Below are positions 49,099 through 57,375 of a DNA stretch of 64,000 nt, in pieces (position 1 is the stretch's first letter; each line of letters opens with the position of its first letter). Source of the DNA: Nocardiopsis suaedae (GTDB lineage Bacteria > Actinomycetota > Actinomycetes > Streptosporangiales > Streptosporangiaceae); NCBI RefSeq assembly GCF_027706745.1, contig NZ_JAQFWP010000008.1, positions 62,001 through 126,000 of the forward strand, given 5' to 3'. Under the pieces are notes generated by a model. The model ran no database searches. It saw nothing but the letters and a program-made list of their open reading frames with translations, and was not told where the DNA came from. A program made the position numbers and the translations under genes.

Positions 49099-49946
49099 GC
49101 GCGCCCGTACGCCCCCGCCTGGCCGGGCGGGCGGCCACCAACACCGTGGTCGCCGTGTTCGTCCTGTACACCCTGCTCCCGGTGGCATGGCTGGTGCTGG
49201 CCGCGTCCAAGGACGCCGACGCCCTGTTCTCCAGCCGCCTGCTCTCCCTGGAGGGCTTCTCCCCCTGGGCCAACATCGGCGACCTGTTCGCCACCGACGG
49301 CGGCGTCTACGGCCGCTGGTACCTCAACACCCTCGTCTACGCGGTGGGCGGCGCCGCGCTCAGCGCGCTGGTGAGCACCGCGTGCGGCTACGCCTTCTCC
49401 ACCTACCGCTTCCGCCACAAGGAGAAGCTGTTCGGCCTGGTCCTGGCCGCGGTGATGGTGCCGCAGACGGTCCTGGCCCTGCCCCTGTACCTGCTCGCCT
49501 CCAACATCGGAGTCGTCAACACGTTCTGGGCGGTGTTCGTTCCTTTGCTCTTCAACCCGTTCGGCGTCTACCTGGGCCGGATCTTCAGCGACGGCTACGT
49601 CCCCCGGGAGGTCCTGGAGGCCGCCCGGATGGACGGGACCGGCGAGCTGGCCCTGTACTTCCGCGTGGCGTTCGGCATGCTGCTGCCCGGCGCCGTCACC
49701 GTGTTCCTGTTCCAGCTCACCGCGATCTGGAACAACTTCTTCCTTCCCATGGTGATGCTGTCCGACCAGGACCTCTACCCGGTGACGCTGGGCCTGTACA
49801 ACTGGAACAGCGCCGCCACCACCTCGCCCGAGTACTACCCGGTGGTGGTCACCGGGTCGCTGCTGGCGGTGCTGCCGCTGATCGCCGCGTTCCTGATGCT
49901 GCAGCGGTTCTGGAAGACCGGCCTGACCGCGGGGGCCGTCAAGTGA
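49095..49946 (+). CDS. Sugar ABC permease (MalG/UgpE type)
   Basis: 283 residues, six membrane segments, with EAA loop VPREVLEAARMDGTGELALY. LYTLLPVAWLVLAASKDADA near the start and the short C-terminal end LQRFWKTGLTAGAVK (the FVxGLTxGAVK tail) are diagnostic of the G subunit of CUT1 importers. It overlaps the F subunit by ATGA and the next gene by GTGA, so the transport and enzyme genes are translationally coupled. Confidence 0.93.
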   Translation: MSAPVRPRLAGRAATNTVVAVFVLYTLLPVAWLVLAASKDADALFSSRLLSLEGFSPWANIGDLFATDGGVYGRWYLNTLVYAVGGAALSALVSTACGYAFSTYRFRHKEKLFGLVLAAVMVPQTVLALPLYLLASNIGVVNTFWAVFVPLLFNPFGVYLGRIFSDGYVPREVLEAARMDGTGELALYFRVAFGMLLPGAVTVFLFQLTAIWNNFFLPMVMLSDQDLYPVTLGLYNWNSAATTSPEYYPVVVTGSLLAVLPLIAAFLMLQRFWKTGLTAGAVK

Positions 49947-50953
49947 CCCGGCGCCCGAAGGCCGCCCTGGCGATGTCCCCCGAGGCGGCCGGCGCCGTCC
50001 TCGACGGGCGCGCCATGGCCGCCCTCGACAAGGTCTGCGACCTGGCGCCCGGGCCGGTCCTGGACGACTTCTCCGACCCGCGGGCGCGCTCGGTCCTGGC
50101 CGACGCCGAGGTGCTGGTCACCGGCTGGGGCTGCCCCCGGCTGGACGAGGACGCCCTGGCCGCCGCCCCCCGCCTGCGCGCCGTCGTGCACACCGCCGGG
50201 TCGGTGCGCGGCCACCTGGCCCCCGCCTGCTGGGACCGGGGCATCGCCGTCTCGTCGGCGGCCGCGGCCAACGCCGTGCCCGTCGCCGAGTACACCCTGG
50301 CGATGATCCTGCTCACCGGCAAGCGGGTGCTGGAGCGCGCCCGCGACTACCGGGCCCGGCGCCGCCGCGAGGACATGCTGCGCACCCCGCGCGCCGTGGG
50401 CAACCACGAGCGCACCGTCGGCGTCCTGTCGGCGTCGCTGGTGGGGCGCCGGGTCATCGAACTGCTGCGCCCGCACGACCTGCGGGTCCTGCTGCACGAC
50501 CCCTACGTCACCGACGAGGAGGCGGCCGCCCTGGGCGCCGAGCCGGTCGCCCTGGACGAGCTCTTCGCCCGCAGCGACACCGTCAGCGTGCACGCCCCGC
50601 TCCTGCCCTCCACCCGGAACCTGGTCGGCCGGGAGCTGATCGCGTCGATGCGCCCCGGCGCCGTGCTGATCAACACCGCGCGCGGGGCCGTGGTCGACCA
50701 GGACGCGCTGGCCGGGGCGGCCCGGTCCGGGCAGGTGCGCGCGGTGCTCGACGTCACCGACCCCGAGGTGCTGCCCGCCGACCATCCCCTGTGGGACTGC
50801 GAGGACGTGCTGATCACCCCGCACCTGGCCGGCTCCCAGGGCAACGAGTGGACACGGCTGGCCGAGCACGCCGCGGCCGAGCTCGCCCGCTGGGCCTCCG
50901 GCGCCGGGTTCGCCCACCCCGTCCACCGCGAGCACCTGGAGCGCAGCGCATGA
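49943..50953 (+). CDS. D-2-hydroxyacid dehydrogenase family protein
   Basis: 336 residues from GTG 49943. The catalytic Arg-Glu-His triad is in place: NTARGAVVDQ, DVTDPEVLPADHPLW and LITPHLAGSQG. The NAD site reads VGVLSASLVGRRVIELLRP, then LLHDPY. The usual GxGxxG is SxSxxG here, with only the last Gly kept, so cofactor binding may be weak or altered. It probably reduces or oxidises a 2-keto sugar acid made from the imported glycan. It is coupled on both sides. Confidence 0.88.
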   Translation: MTRRPKAALAMSPEAAGAVLDGRAMAALDKVCDLAPGPVLDDFSDPRARSVLADAEVLVTGWGCPRLDEDALAAAPRLRAVVHTAGSVRGHLAPACWDRGIAVSSAAAANAVPVAEYTLAMILLTGKRVLERARDYRARRRREDMLRTPRAVGNHERTVGVLSASLVGRRVIELLRPHDLRVLLHDPYVTDEEAAALGAEPVALDELFARSDTVSVHAPLLPSTRNLVGRELIASMRPGAVLINTARGAVVDQDALAGAARSGQVRAVLDVTDPEVLPADHPLWDCEDVLITPHLAGSQGNEWTRLAEHAAAELARWASGAGFAHPVHREHLERSA

Positions 50954-52863
50954 ACGCACCGGCACCCCCCGCCCTGGCCCTGCCCGGGGAGGACCGCGAA
51001 CGCAGCCCCCGCACCGGATACACCCGCGCCCACTGGGAGGCGACCGCCGACGGCCTGCTGGCCGCCGCCTGGCGGCACGCGAGCCCGAACGGGGCGCGCC
51101 TGGACCTGCCTGGGCCCCCCTCCCGGTCCGGGACGCGCTCGGACGGGCTGGAGGGCTACGCCCGCACCTTCCTCGCCGCGGCGTTCCGCACCGCCGGGGC
51201 CGACGGCGCCGACCCGCACGGGTGGCTGGAGCGCTACGCCGACGGGCTCGCCGCGGGCACCCGCGCCCCGGGGGCCGCCGACCACGAGTCCTGGCCGCTC
51301 GTCCTCGACTACGACGTGCAGGGCCAGCCCATGGTGGAGGCCGCCTCGGTCGCCCTGGGGCTGCGCCTGACCCGGCCCTGGCTGTGGGACCGGCTCGACG
51401 CCGGCGTCCGGGACCGGGCCGAGGAGTGGCTGCGCGGAGCCCTGCGCTCCCTGCCCGCGCCGTGCAACTGGTACCTGTTCCCCTACAGCGTGGCCGGGTT
51501 CCTGGAATCGGTGGGGCGCGGCGACGCCGAGACCGCGCGCGCCCGGGCACGCGCTCTGGAGCTGCTGGAGGAGTGGTACCGCGGGCAGGGGTGGTACGCC
51601 GACGGCGACGGCCGGGCCTTCGACCACTACAACGGGTGGGCGATGCACCTGTACCCGGTCCTCGACGACCACCTGTCCGGCGCCTCCACCGGGTACGGGG
51701 ACCGCCTGCGCGAGCACCTGGAGGGCTATGCCCTGCTCTTCGGCGGCGACGGCGCTCCGCTGCACATGGGCCGTTCGCTGACCTACCGGTTCGCCGCGGC
51801 GGCGCCGGTGGCGCTCGGAGCGGTCACCGGGCACACGCCGCTGTCCCCGGGGACGTCGCGGCGGCTGATGAGCGGCTGCCTGCGCTACTTCCTCGACCGC
51901 GGGGCCGTCGGCGGCGACGGGCTGCTCACCCTGGGCTGGCACGGGCCGCACGCGGCGACGGTGCAGCCCTACTCCGGGCCCGCCTCGCCCTACTGGGCCT
52001 CCAAGGCCTTCGCCGGGCTGCTCGCGCCCGCGGACCACCCGCTGTGGACCGAGACCGAGCGGGCCGCCCCCAGCGAGGGCGCCGACCGGGCGCTGGCCCT
52101 TCCGGCGCCCGGCCTGCTGGTGCAGGCGACCGGCGCCGACGGGATCGTGCGCGTGCACAACCACGGCAGTTCCCACCTGCGGCCCTTCGAGGAGGAGAAG
52201 GCGCCCGAGGACCCGCACTACGACCGGCTCGCCTACTCCACCCGCACCGGCCCCACCTCGGGCGCGGACCCCGCGGACAACCGCTTCACCGTGCTGTGGC
52301 GGGGCCTGCCGGGCGCGCGCCGCCGGATCCGGCCGCTGGGCGCGGGCCAGGGCCCGGGGTGGTCGTGGGCGGCCTCCTGGCACCGGCCGGTGTTCGCGGG
52401 CGGCGTCCCGGCCCTGCCCGCGCTGCGGGTGCAGGCCGCCACGGTGGTGCGGGGCGCCTACGAGCTGCGGGTGCACCGGGTGGTGGGGGCGCCGGAGGGG
52501 ACGGCCGCCGAACTGACCGGGTGGGCGGTCGGCGCGGACGAGCCGGTGGAGTCGGTACTGGTCCCCCTGTACGGGTGGGCCGGGCGGGACCGTGTCTCCG
52601 CCCCGGCGGGGACCGCCTTCACGCCTTCGGCGCGGCTGCCCCGGCTCAGCGGGACCGTGTCGGGCACGGCCCTGTTCGCGGCGCTGGCCCTGCTGGAGGG
52701 CGCGTCCCCGGCCCGGGGCGGCGGGGAGGCCGCCGAGGGGGCGGAGGGGGCCGTCTCCTCCGTCGCCGAGGACGGCGGCGCCCTGGTGGTCGGCTGGGCC
52801 GACGGGGCGCGCACCCGGGTCGGGTTCGCGCCGGTGCGGGTCGAGCACGAGGAGGCGCGGTGA
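50950..52863 (+). CDS. DUF2264 protein, probable glycoside hydrolase (GH154-like)
   Basis: 637 residues, no signal peptide, so it acts on imported sugars. The N-terminal ~380 residues form the DUF2264 (alpha/alpha)6 toroid (RSDGLEGYARTFLAAAF, DYDVQGQPMVEAASVALGLR, NWYLFPYSVAGFLE, DGRAFDHYNGWAMHLYPVL). The rest is beta-rich. To my knowledge DUF2264 corresponds to CAZy family GH154, with a glucuronidase as founding member; this is from memory. Asp and Glu residues in DGDGRAFDHY and QPMVEA are candidates for catalysis. The operon suggests release of a uronic acid or a deoxy-sugar. Confidence 0.78.
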   Translation: MNAPAPPALALPGEDRERSPRTGYTRAHWEATADGLLAAAWRHASPNGARLDLPGPPSRSGTRSDGLEGYARTFLAAAFRTAGADGADPHGWLERYADGLAAGTRAPGAADHESWPLVLDYDVQGQPMVEAASVALGLRLTRPWLWDRLDAGVRDRAEEWLRGALRSLPAPCNWYLFPYSVAGFLESVGRGDAETARARARALELLEEWYRGQGWYADGDGRAFDHYNGWAMHLYPVLDDHLSGASTGYGDRLREHLEGYALLFGGDGAPLHMGRSLTYRFAAAAPVALGAVTGHTPLSPGTSRRLMSGCLRYFLDRGAVGGDGLLTLGWHGPHAATVQPYSGPASPYWASKAFAGLLAPADHPLWTETERAAPSEGADRALALPAPGLLVQATGADGIVRVHNHGSSHLRPFEEEKAPEDPHYDRLAYSTRTGPTSGADPADNRFTVLWRGLPGARRRIRPLGAGQGPGWSWAASWHRPVFAGGVPALPALRVQAATVVRGAYELRVHRVVGAPEGTAAELTGWAVGADEPVESVLVPLYGWAGRDRVSAPAGTAFTPSARLPRLSGTVSGTALFAALALLEGASPARGGGEAAEGAEGAVSSVAEDGGALVVGWADGARTRVGFAPVRVEHEEAR

Positions 52864-53666
52864 GCTGGAGGTTCGCGTTCAGCACGCTGGGCATGCCCGG
52901 CGCGGAGGTCGCCGAGGCCGTCCGCACCGCCGAGGCCCACGGCTGCGACGGCATCGAGCTGCGGGCCCACCCGGACGAGGCGGTGCACCCGGGGATGCCG
53001 CGGCGGTGGGAGCGCGAGGTGCGCGCGCGGATCGGCGGCGCCGGACTGGAGGTGTCCTGCCTGGCGGGCTACGCGCGGGTGTGCGCGCCCGGCCCGGACG
53101 GCCCGGTGGTGGAGGAGCTGCGCGCGCTGATCGGCCTGGCCGCGCGCCTGGGGGCGCCGTCGGTGCGGGTCTTCCCGGGCGGGCCGGAGGACGGCGGCGG
53201 GTACCGCGGCGACGGCGCGGCCCATGAGCGGATCGGCGCCGTCCTTCCCGACCTGCGCGACCACGGGGTGCGCCTGCTCGTGGAGACGCACGACTCCCAT
53301 CCGACGGGGGTGTCCGCACTGCGCCTGGTGGAGCCGTTCGACCCCGGCGAGCCGGTCGCCGTGCTGTGGGACGCGCTGCACCCGTGGCGGAAGGGGGAGG
53401 CGCCGTCGCACACGCGCCTGGCCCTGGGAGAGCGGCTGGGGTACTTCCAGGTCAAGGATGCCGTGGCGGCGGACGGCGGCTGGAAGCCGGTGCCTCCGGG
53501 GCAGGGCGCGGTCCCGATCGAGTGGTGCGCCAGCGTCCTGCGGGGCTGGTCGGGGTGGGTGTCCTTGGAGTGGGAACGCGCCTGGCACCCGGAGATCCCC
53601 CCGCTCCCGGTGGCCTTGGAGGGCGCCACGGAGTGGTTCGCCCGCTGGCGCCCCGTCGGGGTCTGA
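52860..53666 (+). CDS. Sugar phosphate isomerase/epimerase (AP_endonuc_2 TIM barrel)
   Basis: 268 residues from GTG 52860, overlapping the DUF2264 stop. FAFSTLGMPGAEVAEAVRTA, EAHGCDGIELRAHPDEAVHP, VRLLVETHDSHPTGV, AVLWDALHPW, YFQVKDAV and VSLEWERAWHPEI follow the order of metal-binding strands in xylose-isomerase-like barrels (Glu, His, Asp, Glu). It probably isomerises or epimerises the sugar freed by the DUF2264 enzyme. It is the last gene of the operon. Confidence 0.88.
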   Translation: MSWRFAFSTLGMPGAEVAEAVRTAEAHGCDGIELRAHPDEAVHPGMPRRWEREVRARIGGAGLEVSCLAGYARVCAPGPDGPVVEELRALIGLAARLGAPSVRVFPGGPEDGGGYRGDGAAHERIGAVLPDLRDHGVRLLVETHDSHPTGVSALRLVEPFDPGEPVAVLWDALHPWRKGEAPSHTRLALGERLGYFQVKDAVAADGGWKPVPPGQGAVPIEWCASVLRGWSGWVSLEWERAWHPEIPPLPVALEGATEWFARWRPVGV

Positions 53667-53831
53667 CGGCCCGGATCCGACGGCGCGGAACGGCACCGCC
53701 GGGGCGGGACGGCCCTCCTCATCCGCCCCGCCCCGGGAGGGCTCAGGGGCGGCCGCCGCCGGGGCGAACCCTACGCGGGTCTCACGCCGCCTAGCTCTAC
53801 TGAATGCCGGACTGCCCTGTACAGGCGCCTT

Positions 53832-54020
53832 CTACTGTCGTCGACTCTGCTCCAGGCGCGTGTCGGCCGCGTGGAGATAGTCCTGGACAGCTTGTTCTGG
53901 AACCCGGTACGAACGACCCACTCGAATCGCAGGAAGGACCCCGCTGTGCACCATTCGGTACACGGTCATCTTGGTCACTCGCAGAATCGTGGCCACGTCG
54001 CCGACAGTGAGGAACCGCAC
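53832..54020 (-). CDS. Excisionase-type helix-turn-helix protein
   Basis: 62 residues from GTG 54020. FLTVGDVATILRVTKMTVYR, then MVHSGVLPAIRVGRSYRVPE and AVQDYL are the complete MerR/excisionase winged helix (HTH_17). It starts 3 bp after the DUF2283 stop, so it is probably translated from the same message. Such small proteins are usually phage-type recombination directionality factors or autoregulators; no integrase is nearby, so a regulator of the cassette is more likely. Confidence 0.85.
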   Translation of the reverse strand: MRFLTVGDVATILRVTKMTVYRMVHSGVLPAIRVGRSYRVPEQAVQDYLHAADTRLEQSRRQ

Positions 54021-54023
54021 CTC

Positions 54024-54368
54024 TTAGAGAGGCCGCTTCGAACGGGCTCCTCGTGCAGCGGAGCTGCGTTCCGACCGCTGTCGACGGCTGTGTCGCCCTG
54101 AGCCCTGGTCTGGCGTAACACGCTCCTGCACCTGCTCGGCGAGCACCTCCATCCCCTCACGGATCCGGTCCTCCTCTTCAGGGAACAGCGCCAGGAACGC
54201 GTTCAGTTCCGGGAGTCGTTCCAGCGTCAACATCTCAAGACCGACGACCCGCCCGTCCTCGTCGTAGTCGGCGATGAACTCGCCGTGGTCGCGGGTGTGT
54301 GCTACGGCGGCCTGCCTCAGGGCCACGTAGGCCGCACCGGCCTCGTGATCGATGGAGACGTCCGGCAT
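54024..54368 (-). CDS. DUF2283 antitoxin-like protein with basic tail
   Basis: 114 residues from ATG 54368; ATG 54377 is also in frame but touches the AGGAG. VSIDHEAGAAYVALRQAAVA, then FIADYDEDGRVVGLEMLTLE is DUF2283, often the second gene of toxin-antitoxin pairs. After residue ~85 comes an unusual Arg/Ser-rich tail (GSGRHSRRQRSERSSAARGA) that could bind nucleic acid. The DUF4258 gene precedes it by 59 bp and the HTH gene follows by 3 bp. Confidence 0.75.
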   Translation of the reverse strand: MPDVSIDHEAGAAYVALRQAAVAHTRDHGEFIADYDEDGRVVGLEMLTLERLPELNAFLALFPEEEDRIREGMEVLAEQVQERVTPDQGSGRHSRRQRSERSSAARGARSKRPL

Positions 54369-54427
54369 CTGGGCCATACTCCTCACGGTATTTCCATGGC
54401 CGTCTTGACAAGAGGATCTTCTGTCTC

Positions 54428-54616
54428 TCAGGAGTCGTCCCGGACGGCGACGCGGATCTTGCGCCCGTCCACGGTCCATCCGAAGAGCTTGTAGGAGCGG
54501 TTCACAGGGTCGTGGACTTCGTTGATCGGCCGGGCGAGGACGGCCAGGACGTCCGCTTCACCGATGTTCCTCTGGCGCAATCGGTCCAATAGGTGGTGGG
54601 TCAGGCGTGGGGGCAT
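54428..54616 (-). CDS. DUF4258 RelE-like putative toxin
   Basis: 62 residues from ATG 54616. HHLLDRLRQRNIGEADVLAV, then YKLFGWTVDGRKIRVAVRD is DUF4258, a short member of the RelE-like nuclease fold in which the His-Arg-R-x-R helix and the late basic strand are conserved. It is first in the DUF4258-DUF2283-HTH cassette. The assignment as toxin is by family; activity is not shown. Confidence 0.75.
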   Translation of the reverse strand: MPPRLTHHLLDRLRQRNIGEADVLAVLARPINEVHDPVNRSYKLFGWTVDGRKIRVAVRDDS

Positions 54617-54830
54617 CCGGCGTCATCCAGGGACATTGTCATGACTGCGTTCCACGGACACCTTCGGTGTCCGCGAACGGGGGCGATTCCATCGGCCTGA
54701 ATCCAGGCAGGCGGGGCGGGCCTTGTCCGGCGAACCGGCGAAGTGGGGCTGTCGGATACGCGCGAACGCCCTGCCCTGGCCGCATGCGGCCAATGGTCGG
54801 CCGCCCCCTGCGCGGGTGTGACGGCATCTA

Positions 54831-54853
54831 GTACTACTGGACGTCGTACTACT
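54831..54853 (+). promoter_or_regulatory. Direct repeats before the FAD monooxygenase
   Basis: GTACTACT occurs at 54831-54838 and again at 54846-54853, a 15-bp period placing both on nearly the same DNA face, 20-40 bp upstream of ATG 54873. It is a probable repressor or activator site. No regulator gene is adjacent. Confidence 0.55.
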
Positions 54854-54872
54854 CGATGTAGAGAGTGTGGAC

Positions 54873-56114
54873 ATGCGCGTTCTCATCACCGGTGCCGGGA
54901 TCTCCGGGCTGGCCGCCGCCCGGGCGCTGCTCGCCGCCGGGCACGACGTCACCGTCCTCGAACGCTCCCCCGAGCTGCGCGACGGCGGGTACGCGGTCGT
55001 CCTGTGGCCCAACGGCACCGCGATCCTGCGCGCGCTGGGCACCGATACGGCCGGGGTGGAGCGGCCCCTGACCGGCGTCGCCCTGCGCAGCTCCTCCGGG
55101 AGGCCGGCGATGACGGTCTCCACCGGCGGCCTGGAGGCCGCCTACGGCGCGCCCACGATCGCCATCACCCGCCGCGACCTGGTGACCCGCCTGGCCGACG
55201 GCGTCTCCGAGGAGCGCGTCCACTTCGGCGCCCGCGCCGTGCGCGTCCTCGACGGCGACGGTGACGTCCGGGTGGTCACCGAGGACGGTCGCGAATTCAC
55301 CGGCGACCTGCTCATCGGCGCCGACGGAGCGAACTCGGCGGTGCGCGCCCACGTCGCCGGATCCGAGGCGAAGGCGCGCGCCCGCCCCACCGGCGCCGCC
55401 ACCTGGCAGGGCCTCATCCCCGCCCCATTCCACCTCGACGACCGGTTCACCATGTACATGGGGCGCGAGGGCAGCATCGGCATGACCCCCGTGGCCGACG
55501 GCCGCGTGCTGTGGCTCATCGACCTCGAACAACCCACCGGGGAGGGCCACGACGACCCGGCGAGCGCGCTGCCGCTCCTGCGCCGGGGCTACGCCGGGTG
55601 GGCGCCCCAGGTGCGCGGCCTGCTGGACGCCCTCACCGAGGACGACCTCGCCCTGTACCCGCACCGCCGCCACTACCCCCCGCTGCACTGGTGGAGGGGC
55701 CGGTGCGTGCTGATCGGCGACGCCGCCCACGCGATGCCGCCGATCCTGGCCCAGGGGGTCAGCCAGGCGATGGAGGACGTGGCGGCCCTGGCGAACGCGC
55801 TCGCCGACGCCGCGGGGGCGGCGGGGCCCGGTGGTGAACCGGACCTGGGATCCGCACTCGCCGCCTACGCGCGCGCCAGGAACAAGCAGGCCGCCAAGGC
55901 CGGTGACGGGGCGACCGGCAGCATCGCCACCTCGGGCCCGCGGACGCTGCTCCAGACCGACACGATGATGCGCCTGGCCCGACTGATCCCCCGACGCGCC
56001 CCCACGGCGATGTTCGAGAGGATCATCGCCGGGATCGCCCACGACCCCGGCGGCCCCGGGGCCCACGCCGTCGCCGGCCCGGAGGGCGCCGGGAGCGACA
56101 CCGCCGACCGGTAG
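54873..56114 (+). CDS. FAD-dependent aromatic monooxygenase (UbiH/TetX-like)
   Basis: 413 residues from ATG 54873; GTG 54867 is an in-frame alternative. The dinucleotide site is MRVLITGAGISGLAAARALL, then VTVLERSP. DLLIGADGANSAVRAHVAG is the DG motif for FAD and NAD(P)H, and CVLIGDAAHAMPPILAQGVS is the GD motif that holds the FAD ribityl. This is group A flavoprotein hydroxylase architecture. It may hydroxylate a phenolic compound or inactivate an antibiotic such as a tetracycline or rifamycin. Note the OtrA-like gene in the same window, though they are 27 kb apart. Confidence 0.9.
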   Translation: MRVLITGAGISGLAAARALLAAGHDVTVLERSPELRDGGYAVVLWPNGTAILRALGTDTAGVERPLTGVALRSSSGRPAMTVSTGGLEAAYGAPTIAITRRDLVTRLADGVSEERVHFGARAVRVLDGDGDVRVVTEDGREFTGDLLIGADGANSAVRAHVAGSEAKARARPTGAATWQGLIPAPFHLDDRFTMYMGREGSIGMTPVADGRVLWLIDLEQPTGEGHDDPASALPLLRRGYAGWAPQVRGLLDALTEDDLALYPHRRHYPPLHWWRGRCVLIGDAAHAMPPILAQGVSQAMEDVAALANALADAAGAAGPGGEPDLGSALAAYARARNKQAAKAGDGATGSIATSGPRTLLQTDTMMRLARLIPRRAPTAMFERIIAGIAHDPGGPGAHAVAGPEGAGSDTADR

Positions 56115-56159
56115 CGGAGAGGCGCCGACGCGGACACACCTGCGTGGACACGGGGAAGG

Positions 56160-56187
56160 CCCGTTCCGGAGCGTGCTCCGGAACGGG
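56160..56187 (+). terminator. Bidirectional terminator
   Basis: A 13-bp perfect stem (CCCGTTCCGGAGC with GCTCCGGAACGGG, two bases between) lies in the gap between the FAD monooxygenase and the convergent secreted protein. Confidence 0.8.
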
Positions 56188-56213
56188 TCGGGAGCCGGGC
56201 GGCCCGCCGTGCT

Positions 56214-56762
56214 CTACAGCGCCTCGAAGGCCCAGCGGTAGTTCGGGTCGAAGCTGTGGCGGTACCCGAGCTTGAGGAACGACCCGTTCCACGCGGGGTT
56301 CTCCAGGGTCACGCCCAGGCGCGTGTTGCGCACCGGCACGATCTGGTGCGCGTTGTCGGCGTTCGGGAGCAGCCATTCCTGGCGGTCCCGCCCCGTGCAG
56401 TCCACCTGTTCGACCCGCTGGCCGACCGAGACCCGGCCGTCCTTGGGCTCAAGGCACAGGTTGCTGTACAGGTTGCGGATCTCGTAGGTGGGGGCGCCAT
56501 CGGCGAACCCGGCGTGGCTCACCTCCCAGTCCATGCCGCGGTGGTCGACCGGCCAGACCCGCACGTCGACCCGGGTCGGGGCGCCGGCGTAGGGGACCAT
56601 CCGGGCGTCGTTCGCCTCGAAGCGGATCTGGTAGTCGGTGCCCTGGGCGAGCTGCGCGGACTCCGCCGAGGCGGGGAGCGCGGTGCCGAGCGTTGCGGCG
56701 GTGGCGGCGGAGAGGAGGACGGCGGCGGTCGCGGCCATCTGCTTCTTCAACGCAGAAATCAT
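56214..56762 (-). CDS. Secreted ricin-type (beta-trefoil-like) protein
   Basis: 182 residues. A Sec signal peptide (ISALKKQMAATAAVLLSAAT, then LGTALPASA, cleavage about residue 33) leads to a mature domain of ~149 residues. YEIRNLYSNLCLEP, VGQRVEQVDCTGRDRQEWLL and NTRLGVTLENP give a QxW-like repeat and a disulfide-capable Cys pair, as in ricin-B/RICIN lectin domains, but only one or two repeats are clear. It probably binds carbohydrate outside the cell. Confidence 0.7.
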   Translation of the reverse strand: MISALKKQMAATAAVLLSAATAATLGTALPASAESAQLAQGTDYQIRFEANDARMVPYAGAPTRVDVRVWPVDHRGMDWEVSHAGFADGAPTYEIRNLYSNLCLEPKDGRVSVGQRVEQVDCTGRDRQEWLLPNADNAHQIVPVRNTRLGVTLENPAWNGSFLKLGYRHSFDPNYRWAFEAL

Positions 56763-57218
56763 GTAATTCCCGTCGCTTTGCTGTCATGGGGGAGTCGGGT
56801 CGGCCTTGCGGGGACTTCGGCCGGTCCGACGGAAAGAAGCGTCGCATGGCCGCGGAAGCGGCGGCAAGAAATCGGTGCCCCTTCACGCCGGCGGCGACGG
56901 TCGAGCGGCAGCCCATAAAACGCCCTCACGGCGCCCGCCCTGTTGTCCGGCGTGGATCACCCCACCTTTCGACCTGCTGGTTTCCATTGGTGGTCGGTGT
57001 GAACGAATGTACCCCGGAATCCGGATTACGGGTCTCCACAAGGCCTGTCGCAGACGTCGGCGGGCGTGAATACATAAGCCATTCAATGGGGGTATCACTT
57101 CATAAGCGGGTCGTTCCGGGCATATGGACGGATTCTCTTTTATGAATACTTTTGCGGGGTGTCCGGGCACCCCTTTCCGCTTCCCGGCCCCCTGGGGGCG
57201 CGGGGCCGCCCGCCGACC

Positions 57219-57250
57219 GCCGGACCCGGCCCGGTCGGCCCGGGTCCGGC
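57219..57250 (+). terminator. Hairpin upstream of the membrane protein
   Basis: GCCGGACCCGG (57219-57229) pairs perfectly with CCGGGTCCGGC (57240-57250). No gene ends just before it, so it may end a non-coding transcript or shield the next promoter. Confidence 0.5.
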
Positions 57251-57310
57251 GCAACGAGGTCTTCGGTCGGCGCCCAGGGGCCCCGGGGGGCCGCCTCTCT
57301 GGCAAACTTC

Positions 57311-57333
57311 TCATTCCAGGCATACAGGAATGA
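57311..57333 (+). promoter_or_regulatory. Inverted repeat before the membrane protein
   Basis: TCATTCC-N9-GGAATGA, perfect arms, centred about 54 bp upstream of ATG 57376. It is a candidate operator. Confidence 0.45.
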
Positions 57334-57375
57334 CCGGGCGGCGTCCGTCGAGCGGTCCGGCCCCGGGAGGCGGGT

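Larger units (their letters stand above)
56763..57375 (+). other. 613-bp region without a supported gene
   Basis: Less GC-rich than its flanks between 57060 and 57160. It contains a strong hairpin (57219-57250) and an inverted repeat (57311-57333). Short frames exist (for example one starting at ATG 57124) but have no family features. The promoter of the secreted protein should lie at the left end. Confidence 0.45.

Noticed and set aside
53832-54020. Excisionase of an integrated element
   Set aside because: No integrase, att-like repeats or tRNA are nearby; the gene is coupled to DUF2283 instead.
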